Positions 1-5,010 of a DNA stretch of 19,288 nucleotides are shown piece by piece. The stretch's first letter is position 1, and the number at the start of each line of letters is the position of its first letter. Where the stretch lies: contig URWG01000018.1 of assembly GCA_900551495.1 (NCBI GenBank), positions 1-19,288 of the forward strand, in the 5' to 3' direction. The stretch is from an uncultured Eubacteriales bacterium (GTDB taxonomy: Bacteria; Bacillota; Clostridia; Oscillospirales; Oscillospiraceae). Below the pieces are notes generated by a model. The model made no database searches. It saw only the letters and a program-made list of their open reading frames with translations, and was not told where the DNA came from. The translations under genes were made by a program, and so were the position numbers.

Positions 1-317
1 CGCTCAAGACACAGCTTCCCTCGGAGATCGCCGCTGCCGCATTTCGGAGTTTTAAGGAGCGGTATTCTTGGGACACGAAGGTCAGAGCGGTCACCGTCCG
101 TGCCATTGAACTCTCTCCCAAAGACAGTGCCGAGCAGCTCACGCTGTTTGATAATGTCCAGCACCGCATAGCAATGGAGAAAGTACAGGATGCTGTGGAG
201 GAGATCCGTGGTCGCTTTGGCAAGAGCGCCATCACTTACGCCTGCCTCATGGGCGATTTAGAAATGCCCACAGACGGAAGAGATAAAGTCAAAATGCCGG
301 GGCGAATGTATCAATAA
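1..317 (+). CDS. Y-family DNA polymerase (UmuC/DinB-like), C-terminal fragment
   Basis: The gene enters from the left edge; its last 104 codons run from base 3 to a TAA at 315-317. The visible part is the little-finger end and tail of a translesion polymerase. The motif QLTLFD at about 125-142 matches the beta-clamp binding consensus QLxLF seen near the C-terminus of these enzymes. It is followed by a segment ending FGKSAITYACLMGDL, typical of Firmicutes UmuC/UvrX-like polymerases. The role known for the family is error-prone replication past DNA lesions, usually SOS-controlled. The catalytic palm and promoter lie outside the window, so no regulation can be read. In Firmicutes such genes sit both on chromosomes and on mobile elements; nothing in the visible part decides between these. 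Family assignment is fairly sure, subfamily is not. Confidence 0.8.
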   Translation, partial: LKTQLPSEIAAAAFRSFKERYSWDTKVRAVTVRAIELSPKDSAEQLTLFDNVQHRIAMEKVQDAVEEIRGRFGKSAITYACLMGDLEMPTDGRDKVKMPGRMYQ

Positions 318-320
318 ACG

Positions 321-488
321 ATGTTATTCAAATATCTCCCGAAGGAATTTATTGAAATTGCCGATGCGTTTCATGAGGTGTGCTGGCGAAGAGCCGGAAC
401 CTATAGACGCGTCGGAATGTGTACGCCGATAATGACGCTGGACGAAGAAAGGATATGCCTTGCAAACGGAGACGGCGCAAACGCGTGA
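321..488 (+). CDS. Small ORF of 55 residues behind the polymerase
   Basis: An ATG three bases after the polymerase stop opens a 55-residue frame ending at TGA 486-488. The product begins MLFKYLPKEFIEIADAFHEV and is moderately basic, with two cysteines. The spacing suggests translational coupling to the polymerase, since no clear Shine-Dalgarno sequence precedes the ATG. Y-family polymerase genes in Firmicutes are often followed by small SOS-cassette proteins (YolD-like), but this sequence does not show a YolD pattern that I recognise. No function is assigned. It could be a real co-transcribed gene or the remnant of a longer one. Confidence 0.45.
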   Translation: MLFKYLPKEFIEIADAFHEVCWRRAGTYRRVGMCTPIMTLDEERICLANGDGANA

Positions 489-528
489 AGCGCAAACGGG
501 CATGACTTGGAACGCAGGAGGAGTAGGA

Positions 529-1104
529 ATGTACTATCACGCATCGCCGATCGGCGGTATCACACGGCTGGAGCCGCGAATCTCCAACCACGGCATCCTG
601 CTGATCTACTTTTCGACGAAACGGGAAAATGTGCTGGTCTATCTGAGCAACGCAATCGAAAAATATTGCAGAGAGACGGGCTTCCCGCACAGCAGCAGCT
701 ATAAAAAGTGGGGTCCGTACGGATTTACAAAGGACGGACGGCAGCGGCTGGAGGAATACTATCCGAACGCGCTGATCGACACCTACAAGGGCGTATCCGG
801 CTACATATATTGCGCCGAGAAAATCTCGGTTTCCGACTTCGCGCTTCGAATTTCGAACGCCGCAGCGAGCAGTGAACCGGTCGAAGTCTCGGCTACGGAA
901 TTCGTCCCCGATGCCTACGAAGCAATCCTTCACGCGGAGCGCGACGGCTTGCTCACGATCGCCCGATACGAGGAACTGTCGGACAAGGCGAGAGAACAAG
1001 ACGAAAAAATGATCGTGAAGGAATACGAAAATGCCGCAGCACATCCGGAATACCGACATTTTCTGCGCGGAAAGTTTCCCGCCCTGTTGAAGAACGTTGA
1101 ATAG
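529..1104 (+). CDS. Uncharacterised 191-residue protein (YHAS N-terminus)
   Basis: The start at 529 is chosen because AGGAGGAG lies at 517-523, a good distance upstream; an in-frame ATG at 460 has no such site. The protein starts MYYHASPIGGITRLEPR, then has a STKRENVLVYLSNAIEKY segment (residues about 30-47) and a conserved-looking WGPYGF...LEEYYP...YKGVSGYIY block (about 60-95). A helical, charged C-terminal half follows. There is no signal peptide or membrane segment, so it is probably cytosolic. The opening YHA(S/T)..GI pattern loosely recalls ADP-ribosyltransferase-fold proteins, but no catalytic triad can be pointed to, so this is only a suggestion. It may share a transcript with the polymerase upstream, or be independent. 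Coding potential is strong, function unknown. Confidence 0.75.
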   Translation: MYYHASPIGGITRLEPRISNHGILLIYFSTKRENVLVYLSNAIEKYCRETGFPHSSSYKKWGPYGFTKDGRQRLEEYYPNALIDTYKGVSGYIYCAEKISVSDFALRISNAAASSEPVEVSATEFVPDAYEAILHAERDGLLTIARYEELSDKAREQDEKMIVKEYENAAAHPEYRHFLRGKFPALLKNVE

Positions 1105-1157
1105 GCTGAAATGCTTAGAATTTTCCTAAATCTATCGAAAGTCTAAAACAATTCTGT

Positions 1158-1193
1158 GAGATTGCCACGGGTGCAAGCACCCTCGCAATGACA
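1158..1193. repeat. Dispersed repeat, inverted copy of the element at 19085-19120
   Basis: These 36 bases are the exact reverse complement of 19085-19120. They end in CCTCGCAATGACA, one arm of a TGTCATTGCGAGG-type terminal repeat, and contain the small palindrome GGGTGC-AA-GCACCC. Beyond 1158 towards the left the similarity fades within about 15 bases, so this is a half copy. The 232-base gap between 1105 and 1336 holds this repeat and a candidate promoter, and no gene that I can see. Confidence 0.7.
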
Positions 1194-1256
1194 GACTCGG
1201 CAGTTTTTGGGCAGTCTGAGTCCGTCGTAATTCCGATAATTATGGCAGACTTTTCC

Positions 1257-1285
1257 TTGCTTGACGGACGGTTTCATGATATAAT
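1257..1285 (+). promoter_or_regulatory. Candidate sigma-A type promoter for the collagen-like gene
   Basis: A perfect TATAAT at 1280-1285 lies 17 bases after TTGCTT at 1257-1262, a weak -35. Transcription would begin about 40 bases before the AGGAGG-like site (GGAGG at 1325-1329) of the gene at 1337. The -10 is convincing, the -35 is not. Confidence 0.5.
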
Positions 1286-1336
1286 CAATTTATCCGAAAC
1301 TACTTTACCGTTATCACAGCATACGGAGGAAATGAG

Positions 1337-3301
1337 ATGAAAAGACGGATTTTCTGCGTTTTACTTGCGTTGTGTGTCGCTTTCGGCGCGCTGCCGTTTG
1401 CGGTGTTTGCCACCGAGGGCGGCGAAAATCCGGCGGCGATTCGGCTCGGTATCGGCGGAATCGACGGCTACGACAGCGCAGCGGGCTATGATTACCTTTA
1501 CTACGGCATATGGAAGGACGCGCCGGTCAAGTGGCGGGTGCTGGACAGTAAGACGAACACAGGCGCGGAGGGACTGTTCCTGCTGAGCGAGGTCCTGTTC
1601 GGCAGAACCGAAGTGGGCGGCATTTTCTTTAACGGCAACGAGGGCGCGACCAATGCATGGCAGACCAGCAGCGCACGGTACTGGTGCGTGAACGAATTTA
1701 CCGCCTTCACCGACGCGGAATACAGCGCCATCCTTGCAACCTATAAATCGGATGCGAAGAGCGGGACCACCTTTCCCGCCGTTGCAAATATTTTGAACGG
1801 CGACAAGGTATTTTTCCTGTCCGGCGCGGAAGCCTCCAACAGCAGCTTCGGCTTCCCGGATAATCCCTCCCGTGTGGCGTATTATAACGGCAAAGTGCGT
1901 CCGTGGTTTCTGCGCTCGCCGCCGTATAACGGAAGCAGCTATGCTTCTGTCGCCAGTAATGACGGTTCATTCCGCAGCTGTTCCATCGGCACATACAACG
2001 CAACGGCGCGTCCCGCCTTTAATCTTTCGGCGGAGGCGGTGCTGTTCTCCTCTCCTGCCGTTGGCGGCAAAAATGCGAACGGGTTGACCGCCGTCGCCGA
2101 TTACAGCGGAAACGAACGGAAGCTGACGGTAGCGGATAACGCAAGAGGCGGCTTCACGGTCATGCCGAGTCAGCGCAGCGGCAACAAGATACTGTTCACC
2201 TACGACGGCGCAGCCACGGGCAGCAACGAATATCTCTCCGCGATGGTTGTGAACGGCGGAAAGGTAAGCTATTACGGACGGCTCAAAAATCTGAAGGATG
2301 CCGCGCAGTTCGGCGGCAATGCCATCGTAGCGCTGCCTGAGGGCTTTGATACCGCGAAGGGTGACCGACTGTACATCTTCAACGAGCAGTGCAACGGCGA
2401 TTATAAAACCGACTATGCAAGTCCCCTCTGCGAGCTTTCGCTCGAGGAGACAAAGCCGAACGTCCCCCGCTTCAAGATCGGCGAGGATAACGGCTGGTAT
2501 GTTTCCTACGACAACGGCACGACATGGGAAGCCCTCGGCGCAAAGGCGACGGGCAGCAACGGACTGAACGGCACAAACGGCGTTGACGGTAAGGACGGTG
2601 TGGGCATCGCAAAGGCAGAGATCAATTTGGACGGCGAGCTTGTGCTTACCTACACGGATGATACGGTCGTCAATCTCGGCAGGGTCGTCGGCACGGACGG
2701 TCAGGACGGTGCCGATGGTCAGAACGGCATTGACGGAAAAGACGGTGCCGACGGTCAGAACGGTATCGACGGTAAAGACGGTGCTGACGGCAAGGACGGT
2801 ATCGACGGTAAAGACGGTGCCGACGGAAAGAACGGCGTTGACGGCAAAAACGGAACCAACGGCAAGGACGGTACAAACGGAAAAAACGGTATCGACGGGA
2901 AAAACGGAGCGAACGGCAAGGATGGCGTCAACGGTAAGGACGGCGCCGACGGAAAGAACGGCGTTAACGGAAAGGACGGCAAAGACGGCGAGGACGGTAA
3001 GGACGGCATTGACGGCAAGAGCGGCGTTGACGGAAAAGACGGTGCGGACGGTGCAAACGGGCTGACGCCCGTGATCGGAACGAACGGTCATTGGTGGATC
3101 GGCGGCTCGGATACCGGTGTAACGGCTGCCGCCGCGACGGAAGCTCCCACAGACGCCGCCACGGACGCAGAGGCAGACGGCGACCATACCTTTACTGTGA
3201 TCGCGGTTGCCGCGGCGGGACTTGCATTGGTCGGTAACGCGGTCTTAGCGGTGCTCCTGTACGTCCTGCTGAAAAAGAAAAAGTCGATATTGCATAAATG
3301 A
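1337..3301 (+). CDS. Collagen-stalk surface protein with DUF6273-like domain
   Basis: The protein has 654 residues. Residues 1-25 form a Sec signal peptide ending FAVFA. Residues about 35-240 resemble the DUF6273 / fibro-slime-like domain common in Clostridia surface proteins: WRVLD near the start, then a DGSFRSCSIGTYNATARPAFNL block. After a linker domain, residues 452-575 are 41 unbroken Gly-X-Y triplets rich in Asp, Lys, Asn, Ile and Val, with no proline. A TPVIGTNGHWWIGGSDTGV motif follows, as often seen at the end of Clostridia collagen-like stalks. The C-terminus is a hydrophobic segment (about 620-645) and a KKKK tail, so the protein is anchored in the membrane and not by an LPxTG sortase signal. 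The likely role is a trimeric stalk that projects the N-terminal domain from the cell; the ligand is unknown. GGAGG at 1325-1329 supports the start. Confidence 0.85.
   Translation: MKRRIFCVLLALCVAFGALPFAVFATEGGENPAAIRLGIGGIDGYDSAAGYDYLYYGIWKDAPVKWRVLDSKTNTGAEGLFLLSEVLFGRTEVGGIFFNGNEGATNAWQTSSARYWCVNEFTAFTDAEYSAILATYKSDAKSGTTFPAVANILNGDKVFFLSGAEASNSSFGFPDNPSRVAYYNGKVRPWFLRSPPYNGSSYASVASNDGSFRSCSIGTYNATARPAFNLSAEAVLFSSPAVGGKNANGLTAVADYSGNERKLTVADNARGGFTVMPSQRSGNKILFTYDGAATGSNEYLSAMVVNGGKVSYYGRLKNLKDAAQFGGNAIVALPEGFDTAKGDRLYIFNEQCNGDYKTDYASPLCELSLEETKPNVPRFKIGEDNGWYVSYDNGTTWEALGAKATGSNGLNGTNGVDGKDGVGIAKAEINLDGELVLTYTDDTVVNLGRVVGTDGQDGADGQNGIDGKDGADGQNGIDGKDGADGKDGIDGKDGADGKNGVDGKNGTNGKDGTNGKNGIDGKNGANGKDGVNGKDGADGKNGVNGKDGKDGEDGKDGIDGKSGVDGKDGADGANGLTPVIGTNGHWWIGGSDTGVTAAAATEAPTDAATDAEADGDHTFTVIAVAAAGLALVGNAVLAVLLYVLLKKKKSILHK
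2690..3061 (+). repeat. Degenerate tandem repeat encoding Gly-X-Y triplets
   Basis: This stretch is built of 9- and 18-base variants of GACGGTAAAGACGGTGCC and encodes 41 collagen-like triplets. The units are imperfect, mostly at third positions, and this fits an old repeat under coding selection. Such tracts vary in length between strains by slippage or recombination. Confidence 0.85.
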
Positions 3302-3321
3302 CGAAGCAAGCGCAGCAAATA

Positions 3322-3363
3322 AGTGCGGCAGTGCAGATACAAACGTACCTGTACTGCCGCACT
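3322..3363 (+). terminator. Inverted repeat after the collagen-like gene
   Basis: AGTGCGGCAGT at 3322-3332 and ACTGCCGCACT at 3353-3363 form a perfect 11-bp stem with a 20-base loop, 21 bases after the stop codon. No T-tract follows, so intrinsic termination is uncertain; mRNA 3'-end protection is equally possible. Confidence 0.45.
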
Positions 3364-3384
3364 CATATGTGCTACGCACACTCG

Positions 3385-3404
3385 CATCGTGCGAACGCAC
3401 GATG
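3385..3404. other. Tight perfect hairpin CATCGTGCG-AA-CGCACGATG
   Basis: A 9-bp perfect stem with a two-base spacer lies between two convergent transcription units. No T-tract adjoins it. It could act as a protein-binding palindrome or as part of a bidirectional termination region. The 177-base gap 3302-3478 holds only this, the preceding inverted repeat and the A/T-rich hairpin repeat at 3425-3480. Confidence 0.4.
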
Positions 3405-3424
3405 TGCCGTCTCATGCAGAATCT

Positions 3425-3480
3425 GACTCGCCTTTTGCGCTATAAAAAGCTTTTCAAGCTTTTTAACAGATTATAGTATT
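3425..3480 (-). repeat. Dispersed 55-base repeat, copy 1 (with terminator-like hairpin)
   Basis: This segment matches 15801-15855 with only a handful of differences, in the same orientation. It contains TAAAAAGCTT at 3443-3452 and AAGCTTTTTA at 3456-3465, a 10-bp stem with loop TTC. The hairpin lies directly after the stop of the last peptide gene on the - strand. With its U-rich arm it can act as a weak bidirectional terminator for that operon and for the + strand gene. Confidence 0.6.
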
Positions 3481-3766
3481 AACCGCCGAAGGTGCAGTAC
3501 CCGTCGTCTCTGTAGTACTTACAGTTGCGGCACTTCGCTGCACGATTGCACCAAGGACAGACGATATCCGGCACACCGACAAGAAACTGGATGCGAAAAG
3601 GCGGTTTATTGCACTTTTTGCAAACAAAGTCAGCGCAACGATCGCAACTCGCAGTCGGTCTTCCGCCCTGTATTTTTTCACTACCGGCGTTGACTGCCTC
3701 CAATTCCCCATCCTCCAGCACAGCGGCTCCGACCGTCTTTTCGAATTTTTCCTGTTTTTGTTTCAA
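3479..3766 (-). CDS. Cys-rich exported peptide precursor, 95 residues
   Basis: The frame is open to 3805, but I place the start at TTG 3766-3764. A GGAG lies 8 bases upstream of it, and the product then begins MKQKQEK, like the sister peptide MKEQKN at 4238. The leader carries VLEDGELEAVNAG (residues 16-28), a double-glycine-type motif; a second GG lies at 34-35, so cleavage could be after either. The remainder is cysteine-rich: Cys 41, 44, 49, 52, 70, 73, 79, 82 and 91, forming four CxxC pairs plus one. This pattern suggests zinc-knuckle folding or multiple disulfides. It is the last gene of the operon with the C39 exporter, so it is probably cleaved and exported by it. No modification enzyme is nearby. 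Function is unknown; a bacteriocin or signal peptide is an inference from context. Confidence 0.65.
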   Translation of the reverse strand: MKQKQEKFEKTVGAAVLEDGELEAVNAGSEKIQGGRPTASCDRCADFVCKKCNKPPFRIQFLVGVPDIVCPWCNRAAKCRNCKYYRDDGYCTFGG

Positions 3767-3805
3767 AATAAACACTCCAATCGTATTATATCCGGGCTTC
3801 CTCAA

Positions 3806-4039
3806 TCAGGTGAAAGGCGGGTCATCAAACCGACGTCCCCACGACAAGACACCGCCGGCGACGTCCGCCAAGTCGTCGTCCGAAAGCGCCTCGGCGTCGG
3901 TGCGGAGCTTTCGGAACAGCGCCTCGACCTGTTCGGGCGTTGCGGTGATCTTCTCCTCCGCGAGGAGCGCCGTCAGCTCCTGCACGCTTTTTGCATTTCT
4001 TGCCTTGGCAAGAAGCTTTCCGTCTAACTTATTTTCCAT
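3806..4039 (-). CDS. Nif11-like leader peptide precursor with 14-residue core
   Basis: The start at 4039 follows AAGGAGGATCATA, a strong ribosome site; the frame extends further upstream but without one. The 77-residue product has a long helical leader of Nif11-like type (AKSVQELTALLAEEKI at residues 15-30, then TPEQVEALFRKL) ending in ALSDDDLADVAGG at residues 51-63. This is a clear double-glycine cleavage site for C39 peptidases. The predicted mature core after Gly63 is only VLSWGRRFDDPPFT. It has no Cys, so it cannot be a lanthipeptide or disulfide peptide. Nif11-type leaders are known partners of NHLM exporters, and two NHLM ABC transporters precede this gene in the same operon. The mature role (toxin, pheromone or other) cannot be told from sequence. 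Confidence 0.8.
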   Translation of the reverse strand: MENKLDGKLLAKARNAKSVQELTALLAEEKITATPEQVEALFRKLRTDAEALSDDDLADVAGGVLSWGRRFDDPPFT

Positions 4040-4055
4040 TATGATCCTCCTTCGT

Positions 4056-4238
4056 TCAGTTGTTCGGCTCAACGCCGTGAACCTTGATATAGCACTCACG
4101 GCACAGACCGCCGTAGAGAATTGCGGATTTTCCGCAGCGGTCGCAGCCGTTCGTTACCACCAGCCTCCCGCCGTTGACGCCCTCGAGCATTTCGTCCCGC
4201 AGGGCAGCGTTTTCCGTCGTGTTTTTCTGTTCCTTCAT
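4056..4238 (-). CDS. Short double-glycine peptide precursor with CxxC...CxxC core
   Basis: The 60-residue product starts at ATG 4238-4236 behind AAGGAGGATAACTCGC, a strong ribosome site. The leader (residues 1-24) ends LRDEMLEGVNGG, a double-glycine site. The 36-residue core contains CDRCGKSAILYGGLCRECY, that is CxxC-x10-CxxC (Cys 32, 35, 46, 49), the spacing of a small zinc ribbon or of two paired disulfides. It lies 14 bases after the sigma factor gene and 16 bases before the Nif11-leader gene, clearly in one operon. Export by the C39/NHLM transporters is inferred from the leader and the context. No immunity or modification gene is recognised. It could alternatively be a small cytosolic zinc-binding protein, but the GG motif shared with its neighbours argues for export. 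Confidence 0.7.
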   Translation of the reverse strand: MKEQKNTTENAALRDEMLEGVNGGRLVVTNGCDRCGKSAILYGGLCRECYIKVHGVEPNN

Positions 4239-4252
4239 GCGAGTTATCCTCC

Positions 4253-4750
4253 TTAAAAGTTCACCGTTTCCGTATTCAAAAACGCCCGCAGCCGCTGCAG
4301 CGCGTCCTTGTGCAGTATTTTGACGTAGGCATACGATATGTCCAGCCTTACGGCAATATCCTTGAGCGACAGCTTCTTGTCATATCGCAGGATGATCAGG
4401 TCGCGAGAGCGGCGGTCCAGCCGTTTGAGCGCCTGTGCAAGCAGTTTTAGGGCTTCCTCACGGAAAATTTCGTCCTCAACGCAGACTTCATCGGGCAGGC
4501 GCTCCGACAGCTCCGCGTGAATTCGGTGCTTGCGGAAATAGTCAATCACGGTATTGCGCGTGATGGTATAGATCCATGTGGAAAGCGAGGAGCGACTCTC
4601 GTCAAAGGTGTCGAATTTCTCATACACCTTCAAAAATGTCTCGCTGATCAAATCCTCCGCGTCGGCGCGGTTCGTGATTTTCGCAGAGATATACCGCCCG
4701 ACCTTATCGCGGTATTGACAGTAGACCTCCTCCTGCGTGAGCGCGGTCAT
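4253..4750 (-). CDS. RNA polymerase sigma factor, ECF-like (sigma-70 family)
   Basis: This is a 165-residue protein with only sigma regions 2 and 4, the layout of ECF and related short sigma factors. Region 2 spans residues about 10-75 and includes ADAEDLISETFLKVYEKFD and STWIYTITRNTVIDYFRKHR (core binding and -10 recognition). Region 4 spans about 105-160 and includes RRSRDLIILRYDKKLSLKDIA followed by a helix-turn-helix (SYAYVKILHKDALQRLR). The start ATG overlaps the stop of the 64-residue gene upstream (ATGA), so translation is coupled. It lies between the exporter genes and the peptide genes. It probably activates this locus or a wider peptide regulon, but no repeated promoter motif in the window proves its target. 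No classic zinc anti-sigma gene adjoins it. Confidence 0.88.
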   Translation of the reverse strand: MTALTQEEVYCQYRDKVGRYISAKITNRADAEDLISETFLKVYEKFDTFDESRSSLSTWIYTITRNTVIDYFRKHRIHAELSERLPDEVCVEDEIFREEALKLLAQALKRLDRRSRDLIILRYDKKLSLKDIAVRLDISYAYVKILHKDALQRLRAFLNTETVNF

Positions 4751-4941
4751 AGGGGCTTGCCCTCATCGTTCGGTCGGACCGTCGCCTCGCCCGCCGCATT
4801 GACCAAAAGCAGCGCATCGTCCGACAGCTCTCCGTCGCAGTCGTGCTCCGTTTCGGCGATCATTTGCGCAAGCGTCGGATCGTTTTCAAAGTGCTGGTAG
4901 TCAAACAGCGCCGAAAGCAGTTGTTCCGTCGTCGGCTTCAT
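4747..4941 (-). CDS. Small 64-residue protein coupled to the sigma factor
   Basis: The start is ATG 4941-4939 with GGAG eight bases upstream, and the stop overlaps the sigma start by the ATGA arrangement. The product begins MKPTTEQLLSALFDYQHFEN, is acidic and predicted helical, and has no membrane segment. Near its end it carries ELSDDALLLVNAAG (residues about 38-51), strikingly like the leader ends of the three peptides downstream (DDDLADVAGG, DEMLEGVNGG, DGELEAVNAG). The tail after it is 13 residues without Cys. It may be a fourth exported peptide, or a regulator that mimics the leader and controls the coupled sigma factor. Both are inferences. The coupling to the sigma gene is seen directly. 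Confidence 0.7.
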   Translation of the reverse strand: MKPTTEQLLSALFDYQHFENDPTLAQMIAETEHDCDGELSDDALLLVNAAGEATVRPNDEGKPL

Positions 4942-5010
4942 GGCATCTTCTCCGTTTCCGTTCCCTTCTGTTTCTTTATACGAGCCGCTGGAAAGAAGGG
5001 CTAATAAAAA

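Noticed and set aside
349..1059. 236-residue open frame on the - strand opposite the YHAS protein
   Set aside because: The + strand frame has a strong ribosome site at 517-523 and a patterned protein sequence; the - frame is Arg/Cys-rich without domain or ribosome site.
2690..3061. Possible CRISPR or satellite array
   Set aside because: The 9/18-base units are contiguous, without spacers, and stay in one reading frame encoding Gly-X-Y.
1967..3187. Long open frame on the - strand opposite the collagen-like gene
   Set aside because: It is the low-complexity mirror of the Gly-X-Y repeat (strings of V, L, T), has no ribosome site, and the + frame has signal peptide, domains and anchor.
3479..3805. 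Longer version of the Cys-rich peptide starting at TTG 3805
   Set aside because: The extra 13 codons begin immediately after the preceding stop without a ribosome site; TTG at 3766 has GGAG at the right distance and gives a start like the sister peptide.
4942..5010. Separate promoter for the sigma and peptide genes in the 69-base gap
   Set aside because: A TATAAA (as CTCGTATAAAG) is present on the - strand, but no acceptable -35 or repeated ECF-type motif could be found, so it is not listed as a feature.
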